Shown here: positions 57,141 through 64,000 of the stretch, piece after piece | How the letters are laid out: every line of letters starts with the position of its first letter | Position numbering within the stretch: the stretch's first letter is position 1 | Assembly: GCF_016862995.1 (NCBI RefSeq) | Contig: NZ_BOOA01000032.1 | Location: forward strand, 32,573-96,572 | Origin: Acrocarpospora phusangensis | Lineage (GTDB): Bacteria; Actinomycetota; Actinomycetes; Streptosporangiales; Streptosporangiaceae | Direction of reading: 5' to 3' | DNA: 64,000 nucleotides | Made by a program: the position numbers and the translations under genes | The notes under the pieces: model-generated | Databases searched by the model: none | The model's input: only the letters and a program-made list of their open reading frames with translations | Told to the model about the DNA's origin: nothing

Positions 57141-58355
57141 TCACACACCGGGGATGAGCCGGGCCGCGCGCGGGTGGCGGGCGGTCATCGCGAGGGTGCG
57201 TACCGTGGTGCGGACGATCTGCTCCTTGATCAGCGCGGCGGGGCGGCCGGTGACGATGCGGTCGCGCGGGGAGTCGTCCTTGCCGACGAACTGGAGCAGC
57301 CCGTTGTGGCGGCCCAGGCTCATGCACTGGCTGAAATAGTGGAACTCCAGCGGCTGGGGCTCCAGGCCGGAGAGGTCCCGGTCCAGCACGAGTGGTTCCG
57401 CCACCTCGCCCAACGGCGGAAAGGTCACGGCCAGCGTCGCCTCGGCGAGGCCGTACACGGGGAGGAGTGCCTCCGGGGCGAGTCCGGTGGGCCGCATCGC
57501 CTGGGCGAAGGCACGCCACACCGCCGGGGAGATCGGCTCCGCGCCCACCATGATCATCCGTACCGCGGATAGATTGATTCGGGCGAGAGCGTCACTCGTG
57601 ACACGGCGGGTCACCAGCGCGAGCGCGAAGTTCGCCGCCGGGAGCACTGTCGCCCGATGCCGCGCCGCCGCCTCCAGCCAGAGCGCCGGCCGCTTCGCGA
57701 ACGACAGCGGCCCCAGCTTCACCTGCTTGATCCGCGCCGAGAGCGCCGCCAGGTGGGTGCCGATCAACCCCATGTCATGGAAGTACGGCATCCAGCTCGC
57801 CACCACGTCATCCGCCGTGACCCCGGTCGCGACCCGGATCTGCTCCAGATTGGCCAGCACAGCGGAATGCGTTAGTTCGACCCCTTTGGGCTCCCCGGTG
57901 CTCCCCGAGGAGAACTGCAGAAACGCCACCTCGCCCGATACGGGTAAGGACTCCGGAGCGGTCGCCTTAAGCAACATGTCCAGCGGGAGGACGCGCATGT
58001 CGTCCAGCAGCGGTGCCGTACCGGCATCCACGGCGACCGGAGGGCGGCCGAGGAACTCCCACACCGGCAGGATGCGGCGCGGGTCGGGGGCCAGCGGCAC
58101 AGGCACCAGGCCGGCGGCGATGATGCCCCAGAACAGGGGCTGGAAGTCGTCGCTTCGGTCGGCGAGAAGGAGTACCGCGCTTCCGGGTTCCAGTCCGGTG
58201 TCGAGAAGCCCACCCGCGACTCGCAGCGACTCGTCCCGTAGCTCACGGTAGGTGACGGCCCGCTCGCTCCCGTCCCCGCGCACATGTACGATGACCTGCT
58301 CCGGCGCCTCCTCGGCCGCGCCCAGCAGCACATCCAGCAAGAAAGTTTCAGGCAT
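57141..58355 (-). CDS. Chimeric AMP-dependent ligase fused to an NDH-2-like oxidoreductase tail
   Basis: Residues 1-330 are an acyl-CoA/fatty-acyl-AMP ligase core: the P-loop FSSGSTGEPKGVELTHS (148-164), MPYFHDMGLIGTHL, MIMVGAEPISPAVW and PVYGLAEATLAVTFPP. The usual C-terminal subdomain is missing. From about residue 332 the sequence changes to PLEFHYFSQCMSLGRHNGLLQFVGKDDSPRDRIVTGRPAALIKEQ, resembling the C-terminal tail of NAD(P)/FAD-dependent oxidoreductases. The likely junction is around 57365. The total of 404 residues is about 150 short of the family. Start ATG 58355 follows GGAAGGG. Probably a non-functional or neofunctional fusion caused by a deletion. Confidence 0.75.
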   Translation of the reverse strand: MPETFLLDVLLGAAEEAPEQVIVHVRGDGSERAVTYRELRDESLRVAGGLLDTGLEPGSAVLLLADRSDDFQPLFWGIIAAGLVPVPLAPDPRRILPVWEFLGRPPVAVDAGTAPLLDDMRVLPLDMLLKATAPESLPVSGEVAFLQFSSGSTGEPKGVELTHSAVLANLEQIRVATGVTADDVVASWMPYFHDMGLIGTHLAALSARIKQVKLGPLSFAKRPALWLEAAARHRATVLPAANFALALVTRRVTSDALARINLSAVRMIMVGAEPISPAVWRAFAQAMRPTGLAPEALLPVYGLAEATLAVTFPPLGEVAEPLVLDRDLSGLEPQPLEFHYFSQCMSLGRHNGLLQFVGKDDSPRDRIVTGRPAALIKEQIVRTTVRTLAMTARHPRAARLIPGV

Positions 58356-58553
58356 CGCCGCCCACCCTTCCTCCGGCCACGCGGTCAACCTCCATCGAGA
58401 TCACGGATTCATGCAAGAGGCTCCTCAAATGTCCTTCTTTCGTTAATCTCGTGATCAGAGGCCGTCTCACCCCCTTACGGCGTGACACGCCGTTCCATCG
58501 GGGTGACCGCGCTCAGACCTGACCTCCGACGCGCCGACGCCCTGGACTGGCCC

Positions 58554-59381
58554 ATGACCGAACCGCACACCCCGCTGCTCATCCTCGGCGCCGGACAGCG
58601 CTGCGGCAGCACTCTCATTCAGCGCCTGCTGACCTCCCATCCGGGCGTCATGGTCTGGGGCGAGCACGGCGGCCAGCTCGGCAGAATCCTCGAAGCCGTC
58701 GACGGCATGCTGTCCTGGTCGGACGAACTGGGCGTGCAGGGCCGCGCCGAGTTCTCGCAGAGCTCCTACCAGGGCTGGATGGCCAACCTCACCCCCGACA
58801 ACGAGCTGACCCTGCGCGCGCTCCGCCTCTTCGTCGACACTCTGTACGCCGAGCCGGCCGCCCGCCTGGACCGGCCGATCTGGGGACTCAAGGAGGTGTC
58901 CCTCACCCTCACCGACGCCCGGCGCCTCCACGTGATCTACCCCGATCTGGCCGTCATCCTGATCATCCGCAACCCCCGCGACGTACTGCGCAGCCTGGAC
59001 GAATGGGAGCGCATCACCGAGGGCCGCTGGACCCGCGCCCTGACCGAGCAGGCGGTGGTGAGCTGGCAGCGCCTGGCGGCGGACTTCGTGGCACCGCCGG
59101 AGGCCGGGCCGCCGGTGCTCCGCCTGCGGTACGAGGACGTCGTCGCGGACCCCACCAACGCGGCCGACCTCATCGCCCGGCACACCGGCCTGGACGTGGC
59201 GGCCTTCGATCCAGGGGTGTTCGCCAAACGGGTACGCGCCGGCGGGGAATACGCCCGCCTGCCTCGCGACCTGCACATGTGGGACGCGCTGCCCGCCTCG
59301 ATGCGTCAGCTGCTCGACCCGCCCGAAATCCAGTCACTCCTCGCCGCTTGCGGCTATCCGACCGCGTCTGTCCCAGACTGA
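58554..59381 (+). CDS. Sulfotransferase-family protein
   Basis: A 275-residue sulfotransferase-like protein. The PAPS 5-prime phosphosulfate loop resembles ILGAGQRCGSTLIQRLLTSHPG (residues 10-31). A later LIIRNPRDVLRSLDEW block carries the usual 3-prime-phosphate arginine/serine, and LRYEDVVADP follows. ATG 58554 is taken because the loop begins soon after; GTG 58482 or GTG 58503 would add up to 24 residues. No ribosome site is evident. The acceptor is unknown. Confidence 0.82.
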   Translation: MTEPHTPLLILGAGQRCGSTLIQRLLTSHPGVMVWGEHGGQLGRILEAVDGMLSWSDELGVQGRAEFSQSSYQGWMANLTPDNELTLRALRLFVDTLYAEPAARLDRPIWGLKEVSLTLTDARRLHVIYPDLAVILIIRNPRDVLRSLDEWERITEGRWTRALTEQAVVSWQRLAADFVAPPEAGPPVLRLRYEDVVADPTNAADLIARHTGLDVAAFDPGVFAKRVRAGGEYARLPRDLHMWDALPASMRQLLDPPEIQSLLAACGYPTASVPD

Positions 59382-59384
59382 CAC

Positions 59385-59427
59385 CTGCTGGGCGCTCTCG
59401 TCGTGGACGCCTCTCGCGTCCCAGCAG
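59385..59427. terminator. Bidirectional terminator between convergent genes
   Basis: CTGCTGGG (59385-59392) and CCCAGCAG (59420-59427) pair perfectly around a loop between the sulfotransferase and Sir2 stop codons, and can be extended by CGC/GCG with a bulge. Confidence 0.65.
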
Positions 59428-59487
59428 TCACGGGGCCGGGGCGACATGCCGTTCCCGAGAAGCGTCAGCGGGTTGCGCGATACGCCT

Positions 59488-60354
59488 TCACGTGCGCTGA
59501 CCCACAGGCATCGCGCTGACGAGGTCCGTGAGCGTCGGCCCGAGGGGAGCGTCCAGCCGGATCAGGGCGACGTCGTCGCCGGCCGTCGGCTCCTGGTTGA
59601 CGATGGCGATCGGGATGCCGAGCTCGGCGGCCCGCGCCACGAACCGGTACCCGGAGCGGACCGCGAGCGAGGAACCCAGGACGAGCAGCGCGCGAGCCCC
59701 GGCGACCTGGGCGAAACACAGATCGACCCGCGGGCGGGGCACGTTCTCCCCGAAGAACACCACATCCGGCTTGAGCAGACCGTCGCAGGCCAGGCAGTCC
59801 ACGACCCGGAAGGCCGCGACGAGCTCGTCGGGCAGGACCGCGTCGCCATCGGGGTTGAACTGGTGGGCGGTGACGTCCCAGCGTGGGTTGGCCTCGCGCA
59901 GCCGCCGGTCGAGGTCGGCGCGAGGGCTCCGCTCCCGGCACCCCAGGCACACGACCCGATCCAGCCCGCCGTGCAACTCGGTCACCCGCCGGGCCCCGGC
60001 CGCCTGGTGCAGTCCGTCCACGTTCTGGGTGATGACCGCCTCGACCAGGCCATACCGCTCCAGGTCGGCCACCGCGCGGTGCCCCGCGTTGGGTACGGCC
60101 CTGCGCATCTGCCGCCACCCGACATGACTGCGCGCCCAGTACCGCCGCCGCGCCTCCGCACTCCCGGCGAACTTCTGATACGTCATCGGCTCAGCGCGAC
60201 GCCCCCGCCCGGTCGGCCCCCGATAGTCGGGAATGCCGGACTCCGTGGACAGCCCCGCCCCGCTCAGCACGACCACACCACCTGCGGCCACCAGCTCCGC
60301 CAGCTCCCCGACCGAGCCCGGCCCCGCGCTTCTCACCCCTATATCGTGCCCCAT
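59488..60354 (-). CDS. Sir2-family NAD-dependent deacylase
   Basis: A 288-residue sirtuin. The NAD motifs are VLSGAGLSTESGIPDYRGP (residues 28-46) and ITQNVDGLHQAAGA, with the catalytic histidine in ELHGG. The zinc site is a C-x-x-C pair in CLGC and a second in CLAC. FFGENVP and LVLGSSLAV complete the fold. The sequence is a class of bacterial sirtuins lacking the Tyr/Arg deacylase signature of CobB, so a mono-ADP-ribosyltransferase or deacylase activity cannot be decided. The start is ATG 60354. Confidence 0.93.
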   Translation of the reverse strand: MGHDIGVRSAGPGSVGELAELVAAGGVVVLSGAGLSTESGIPDYRGPTGRGRRAEPMTYQKFAGSAEARRRYWARSHVGWRQMRRAVPNAGHRAVADLERYGLVEAVITQNVDGLHQAAGARRVTELHGGLDRVVCLGCRERSPRADLDRRLREANPRWDVTAHQFNPDGDAVLPDELVAAFRVVDCLACDGLLKPDVVFFGENVPRPRVDLCFAQVAGARALLVLGSSLAVRSGYRFVARAAELGIPIAIVNQEPTAGDDVALIRLDAPLGPTLTDLVSAMPVGQRT

Positions 60355-60402
60355 GGCCGGAATAGGTCAGGCATAGCATGCAATTCCCGGCAATCACCCT
60401 CA

Positions 60403-60627
60403 ATGATGCTCTGCGCCGCGGCCGCGCTCATCCTCTGCGCGCTGGCGCCGTCAATCGGCGTGCTCCTTCTCGCGATCATCGCGCTGGGGCTGACGACCGT
60501 CGCCGGGCAGATCCTCACTCCTGGATGGGGCGCCATCGCGATCGCCGGTATGACGCTGAGCTGCCTCGCCCTGGCCATCTGGGCGGCGGGACGCCGGAGC
60601 GCGCTCCTCGTTCCGGAACCGCGATAG
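60403..60627 (+). CDS. Small two-helix membrane protein
   Basis: A 74-residue protein with two hydrophobic segments (AALILCALAPSIGVLLLAII and GAIAIAGMTLSCLALAIWAA). It has no ribosome site and lies in a short gap between Sir2 and HAD genes. Codon bias is reasonable. Family unknown; this is a tentative call. Confidence 0.45.
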   Translation: MMLCAAAALILCALAPSIGVLLLAIIALGLTTVAGQILTPGWGAIAIAGMTLSCLALAIWAAGRRSALLVPEPR

Positions 60628-60638
60628 CTGTCAGGGGT

Positions 60639-61346
60639 TCAGCCGCGTTGGATCAGCTGGTCGGCCAGGGTTGGGAGGTCCGGTGCGGTGATGTCGGGTT
60701 GTGGCGATGAGGGGAGGGGGAGCGGGGCGTTGCCGGGGCGGGTGATCAGGGCGGCGTGGTAGCCGGCGCTCTGGGCGCCCATGGTGTCCCAGACGTGGCA
60801 GGCGATCATGAAGCAGGAGGAGGGCGGGACGCCCAGGTCCTGGGCGACCATGTGGTAGGGCTGTGGGGCCGGCTTGTAGGCGCGTACCGTCTCGACAGTG
60901 AACTGCTGTTCGAAGAAAGGTGCGAGGCCGGCGTACTCCAGGGGGCTCGGGCCGCCGGGGTTGGCGGGGGAGTTGGTCAAAGTGACCAGGCGGAAGCCCG
61001 CGTCCTTGAGGAGGGTCAGGCCCGGCTTCACGTCCGGATGGGCGGGCATGGTCAGCATTGCGTGCCGGATCTCCTCGACGTCGGCGTCGGTGACCTCCAC
61101 GCCGTGGATGTCGCCGACCATCGTGAGCGCGCCCTGACCGAGGGTGAAGAAACTCTCCCAGCGCCCGGCCAGGGTGAGCGTCATCGAGTACGTGATCAGC
61201 TGGCCGAACCACTCCCGCACGACCCGCCGGTCACCGAAGAGCTTCTCGAAGAGCGGGCCGATCGACTCCAGGTCGAGCAGGGTCTCGTTGACGTCGAAGA
61301 CGAGCACCGAAGGCTCGCCGCGCATCCGCTGGTTCATCGTTGTCAT
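60639..61346 (-). CDS. Haloacid dehalogenase type II family hydrolase
   Basis: A 235-residue HAD hydrolase with motif I FDVNETLLD (nucleophile Asp), motif II TLTNSP, a lysine in AYKPAPQPYHMVAQ and motif IV ACHVWDTMGAQSAGYHAA. The small cap is of the 2-haloacid dehalogenase type. The likely substrate is a small phosphorylated or halogenated acid, not provable here. ATG 61346 follows GGGGG; ATG 61337 is possible. It is divergent from the ArsR-family gene at 61448. Confidence 0.9.
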   Translation of the reverse strand: MTTMNQRMRGEPSVLVFDVNETLLDLESIGPLFEKLFGDRRVVREWFGQLITYSMTLTLAGRWESFFTLGQGALTMVGDIHGVEVTDADVEEIRHAMLTMPAHPDVKPGLTLLKDAGFRLVTLTNSPANPGGPSPLEYAGLAPFFEQQFTVETVRAYKPAPQPYHMVAQDLGVPPSSCFMIACHVWDTMGAQSAGYHAALITRPGNAPLPLPSSPQPDITAPDLPTLADQLIQRG

Positions 61347-61435
61347 CCCCCAGGCGTCCCTACCCCCCGCCAAGAACCCGACACTTCCGGCGTTAGCGGG
61401 CGAACGTTTCGACGGTGGTGGAATCATTACCGTCC

Positions 61436-61441
61436 TAGCCT
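61436..61441 (+). promoter_or_regulatory. Leaderless -10 element of the ArsR-like gene
   Basis: TAGCCT lies six bases before ATG 61448, the same spacing and hexamer as at the ArsR paralog start (28384). No good -35 was found. Confidence 0.55.
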
Positions 61442-61447
61442 GGGCGC

Positions 61448-62212
61448 ATGGGACAGCAATCGACCGTTTCCGTGCTCAGAGGCGACGCCGACATCGCCGC
61501 GATCGGCGCGCTGGTCGCCGACCCGGCCCGGTGCCGGATCCTGCTCGCCCTCAACGACGGCCGCGCCCTGCCGGCCAGCCGGCTGGCAGCCGAGGCCGGG
61601 GTCAGCCCCGCCACCGCGAGCAGCCACCTGGGCAAGCTGACCGAGGGCGGGCTGCTCGCCGTACAGGCGCATGGACGGCATCGGTACTACCGGCTGGCGG
61701 GGCCCGAGGTCGCCCGGCTGATCGAGGCGTTGCAGCAGTTGGCGCCCGAAGTGCCGATTCGCTCGCTGCGGCAGAGCACCCGGGCGAAGGCGCTGCGCGA
61801 GGCCCGTACCTGTTACGACCATCTCGCGGGGCGGCTGGGTGTGGAGATCATGGCCACGATGATCGAGCAGGGCCATCTGACGGGCGGGGACGGCGCCTAC
61901 GATCCGTCGCTCGCGCAGCAGGATCGGCCCAACGGGTACGGCCACGACGCCGGCTACGTGCTCACCGAAGCCGGGCAGGGCTTCCTCGCGGGCTTCGGCG
62001 TGCGTATTCCGCCGCGACGTACGGTCGTCCGCTACTGCGTGGACTGGAGCGAACAGCGCCACCACCTGGCCGGAGCCCTCGGCCGGGGCCTGCTCGACCG
62101 GCTCACCGAGACCGGGTGGATCCGCCGGGCCGAGGTCGCCCGCGTCGTCCACGTCACCGACCTCGGGTGCGAAGGGCTGCGCGACACCTTCGGCATCGTC
62201 CTCGCGCGTTAG
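61448..62212 (+). CDS. ArsR-family regulator with a large C-terminal domain
   Basis: A 254-residue protein. The winged helix is residues 15-90 (LVADPARCRILLALNDGRALPASRLAAEAGVSPATASSHLGKLTEGGLL). The remainder (about 110-254) has CYDHLAGRLGVEIMATMIEQG and a cysteine-containing VRYCVDWSEQRHHLAGALGRGL block, found in ArsR proteins with a ligand domain. It diverges from the HAD gene. Its stop is next to the palindromes at 62214, so read-through to the SRPBCC operon may be prevented or regulated. Confidence 0.9.
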   Translation: MGQQSTVSVLRGDADIAAIGALVADPARCRILLALNDGRALPASRLAAEAGVSPATASSHLGKLTEGGLLAVQAHGRHRYYRLAGPEVARLIEALQQLAPEVPIRSLRQSTRAKALREARTCYDHLAGRLGVEIMATMIEQGHLTGGDGAYDPSLAQQDRPNGYGHDAGYVLTEAGQGFLAGFGVRIPPRRTVVRYCVDWSEQRHHLAGALGRGLLDRLTETGWIRRAEVARVVHVTDLGCEGLRDTFGIVLAR

Positions 62213-62213
62213 T

Positions 62214-62264
62214 GCAACCCATGGGTTGCGCCCGAATCGCCGGATGTGCAACTCTGGAGTTGCA
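62214..62264. promoter_or_regulatory. Two matched palindromes upstream of an SRPBCC-ArsR operon
   Basis: GCAACCCATGGGTTGC (62214-62229) and TGCAACTC-TG-GAGTTGCA (62247-62264) share GCAAC(C/T)C half-sites. Their centres are 34 bases apart, about three helical turns. They lie just before the SRPBCC gene and downstream of the previous stop. They are candidate operators for the ArsR-type repressor at 62751. Confidence 0.85.
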
Positions 62265-62293
62265 TCCGAACACGGTGACGAAGGAGTACGCTC

Positions 62294-62728
62294 ATGACCG
62301 ACGATCGCATTGAACGCGAAACCCTGATCGAGGCCTCCCTGGAGCGGGTCTGGTCCCTGGTGACCCAGCCCGGGTTCTGGGTGGCCGACAAGGCGAGCCT
62401 GCCCGGGACCGTGGCCAGAGAAGGCGAGTCGATGGTGGCGAAGAACCCCGAGTACGGTGAGTTTCCCGTGCGCGTGGAGAAGGTCGACCCGCCGACGTAC
62501 GTGGCCTACCGCTGGGCCAGCGCGTTCCCCGGCGAGGACCCGCGCGAGGACAACAGCACGCTCGTGGAGTTCACCCTGACCCCCGAAGGCGACAGGACGC
62601 GGCTCCGCGTCGTCGAGAGCGGCTTCGCGGCGCTGAACGGATCCGAGGACCTGCGCGGCCGAGCCCTGCGCGACAACACCAGCGGCTGGGGCCAGGAACT
62701 CGACGCGCTCAAGTCCCGCGCCGAGTAG
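62294..62728 (+). CDS. SRPBCC (AHSA1-like) protein
   Basis: A 144-residue AHSA1-type SRPBCC protein: IERETLIEASLERVWSLVTQPGFWVAD, VEKVDPPTYVAYRWASAFPGEDP, and VVESGFAALNGSEDLRG. It is upstream of an ArsR-type regulator with which it forms an operon. This arrangement (SRPBCC then ArsR) mirrors the ArsR-SRPBCC pair at 23127, though the order is reversed. The ligand is unknown. Confidence 0.9.
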   Translation: MTDDRIERETLIEASLERVWSLVTQPGFWVADKASLPGTVAREGESMVAKNPEYGEFPVRVEKVDPPTYVAYRWASAFPGEDPREDNSTLVEFTLTPEGDRTRLRVVESGFAALNGSEDLRGRALRDNTSGWGQELDALKSRAE

Positions 62729-62750
62729 CCGGCAGCGTGACAGAGGAACC

Positions 62751-63095
62751 GTGACAGAGGAACGTAGCGCCGACCTGGTGGACAGCGTCCTGGCCGCGCT
62801 GGCCGACCCGACGCGACGTCAGCTGCTCGACCTTCTCGCCGCGCACGGCGAGGCCACGGCGACGACGCTCGCCGAACGACTGCCGGTCTCACGCCAGGCG
62901 GTGGTCAAGCATCTGGCCGTCCTGGACGCCGCCGGGCTGGTCTCCGGTAGCCGGGTCGGCCGCGAGGTGCGGTACGCCGTACGGCCCGCGGCGCTGGACG
63001 CGACGGCGCGGTGGATGGCCGCGCTCGCGGCCGACTGGGACCGGCGGCTGGCGTACATCAAGCGTGTCGCCGAAGCGGTGGAGGATCCCCGCTGA
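62751..63095 (+). CDS. ArsR-family regulator
   Basis: A 114-residue ArsR regulator: LADPTRRQLLDLLAAHGEATATTLAERLPVSRQAVVKHLAVLDAAGLV, with the wing SGSRVGREVRYAVRP. No metal cysteines are present. GTG 62751 follows AGAGGAAC; the preceding bases are a 13-14 bp tandem duplicate (GTGACAGAGGAAC) giving a second possible GTG at 62737 in another frame. It probably represses the SRPBCC operon through the two palindromes upstream. Confidence 0.92.
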   Translation: MTEERSADLVDSVLAALADPTRRQLLDLLAAHGEATATTLAERLPVSRQAVVKHLAVLDAAGLVSGSRVGREVRYAVRPAALDATARWMAALAADWDRRLAYIKRVAEAVEDPR

Positions 63096-63156
63096 CCGCT
63101 CCACGATCAGGTCCGTGACCCGTGCGCGGGGGCCATTGGTCACGGACCGGAGCGGT
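63095..63156 (+). terminator. Large bipartite hairpin after the SRPBCC-ArsR operon
   Basis: ACCGCTCC (63095-63102) pairs with GGAGCGGT (63149-63156), and GGTCCGTGACC (63110-63120) pairs with GGTCACGGACC (63138-63148). A seven-base bulge lies on the left arm. A TTT follows. It separates the operon from the MFS gene at 63201. Confidence 0.75.
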
Positions 63157-63200
63157 TTCGCCACGCGTCGTCAATTCTTGGTTGCTGAAGGGACCATCAC

Positions 63201-64000
63201 GTGACTGCTCCACGTCTCAGCGGCAGGCAGCGCTTAATCCTGCTTGTCCTGCTCGGTGCGGGTTTCATGCTCTCCGTCGATTTCTCGATCCTCAACGTCG
63301 CCCTGCCGGAGGTCGGCGCGGGCGTCGGCCTGGGCCCGGCCGGACTCCCGTGGATCGCCTCCGCGTACGCGCTGCCCGCCGCCGGCTTCACCCTCCTCTT
63401 CGGCCGGCTGGCCGACCTGTTCGGCCGCCGCCGGCTGTTCCTGTCCGGCATGGTGGTGCTCACCGGGGCGTCGCTGCTCGGCGGGTTCGCGGCGAGCGCC
63501 GAGATGCTCCTGACCGCGCGGGTGCTGCAGGGCTTCGCCACCGCGATGGCCATTCCGGCGGCGTTGTCCCTGCTCACCACCACGTTCGCGGAGGGCGCGC
63601 TGCGCGACCGCGTGCTCGGGCTCAACGGAGCGCTGCTCTCCGGCGGCTTCACCGTCGGCGCGCTGGCCGGGGGTACCCTCGTCAGCCTGCTGAGCTGGCG
63701 GGCCGCGTTCTTCATCAACGTCCCGGTCGCGGTGGCCATCCTGCTGCTCACGCCCTTCCTGATCCGCGAGAGCAGCTCGCCGGGACGGGTCAGGCTGGAC
63801 CTGCCCGGAGCCGTGACCGTGACCGGCGGCCTGCTGGCCGTGATCTACGCGGTCATCGAGAGGCACCTGCTCGCGGCCGTGGCCGGCGTGCTGCTGCTGG
63901 CCGTGTTCTGGCTGGTCGAGCTGCGTTCACCAGCGCCGCTCGCCCCGGTGCGCATCCTCGGGCGGCCGTCGGTGAAATGGGGCAACTACGCGGGATTCGT
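63201..64000 (+). CDS. MFS transporter (DHA2-like), partial
   Basis: The gene runs off the right edge; 266 codons are visible. The first helix has VDFSILNVALPEVGAG with the acidic residue of DHA2 proteins. FGRLADLFGRRRLFLSG is motif A and GGFTVGALAGGTLVSLLSWRAAFFINVPVA is motif C-like. GTG 63201 follows GAAGGGACC. It is probably a multidrug exporter; the number of helices (12 or 14) cannot be counted. Confidence 0.88.
   Translation, partial: MTAPRLSGRQRLILLVLLGAGFMLSVDFSILNVALPEVGAGVGLGPAGLPWIASAYALPAAGFTLLFGRLADLFGRRRLFLSGMVVLTGASLLGGFAASAEMLLTARVLQGFATAMAIPAALSLLTTTFAEGALRDRVLGLNGALLSGGFTVGALAGGTLVSLLSWRAAFFINVPVAVAILLLTPFLIRESSSPGRVRLDLPGAVTVTGGLLAVIYAVIERHLLAAVAGVLLLAVFWLVELRSPAPLAPVRILGRPSVKWGNYAGF

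Noticed and set aside
56320..59381. Secondary-metabolite cluster (SDR, ligase, sulfotransferase)
   Set aside because: The genes are on different strands, the ligase is truncated, and there is no carrier protein, PKS or NRPS.

Overview
The window comes from a high-GC Gram-positive actinomycete. The sequence has strong GC bias at third codon positions, frequent GTG starts, ROK/LAL/ECF regulators and Tat or lipoprotein signals. Codon and motif style (for example many CGTACGG-type arginine/tyrosine contexts) suggests Streptosporangiales such as Nonomuraea, Streptosporangium or Microbispora; the assignment is inference, because no rRNA or marker gene is present. No tRNA, rRNA or CRISPR array was seen.

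Layout. 1-9.6 kb: a glucan utilisation locus. A secreted GH5/discoidin enzyme diverges from an operon of ABC importer, cytoplasmic GH5 hydrolase, ROK repressor and giant LAL regulator, with a 17-nt palindrome between them. 9.6-12.1 kb: a scarred region with an IS701-type transposase remnant, an orphan unknown gene and degraded pieces of a NACHT/WD40 (NLR-like) protein. 12.2-20.4 kb: hydrolase, MmyB-type regulator, quinone-oxidoreductase-like MDR, LtrA, an MFS exporter with its MarR regulator, and a secreted SGNH hydrolase. 20.9-31.7 kb: DUF2243-CtaG pair, second SGNH hydrolase, two paralogous ArsR-type regulators (one with an SRPBCC partner, the other with a decayed one), Ca2+/H+ antiporter, DUF4331, NUDIX and DUF3800 genes. 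31.8-42.5 kb: LysE, AlkZ-like winged-helix protein, MFS/TetR pair, TmrB-like ATPase, a cupin/hydrolase/GbsR operon and a Tat-exported PHP phosphoesterase. 42.7-48.4 kb: BlaI-M56 pair, two-component system with DedA, DUF305 lipoprotein and small envelope proteins.

48.6-51.6 kb holds the most unusual gene: a roughly 1010-residue protein with eleven short acidic/hydrophobic repeats, a SUMO-interaction-like motif, a deaminase zinc site and a lysine/arginine-rich tail. 51.7-64 kb: FMN reductase/MarR, XRE-cupin/BenE, ECF42 sigma with its DGPF partner, SDR, a chimeric AMP-ligase fused to an oxidoreductase tail, sulfotransferase, Sir2, HAD, an ArsR with an SRPBCC-ArsR operon behind two matching palindromes, and a truncated MFS gene.

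Three themes recur. Divergent regulator/target pairs often have a clear palindrome between them. At least eight genes, mostly regulators, appear to be leaderless, with a -10 hexamer five to seven bases before the start codon. Gene 3-prime ends and intergenic spaces carry long-period tandem repeats (60, 71 and 117-120 bp), one of which is an amplified copy of the end of a tetR gene.
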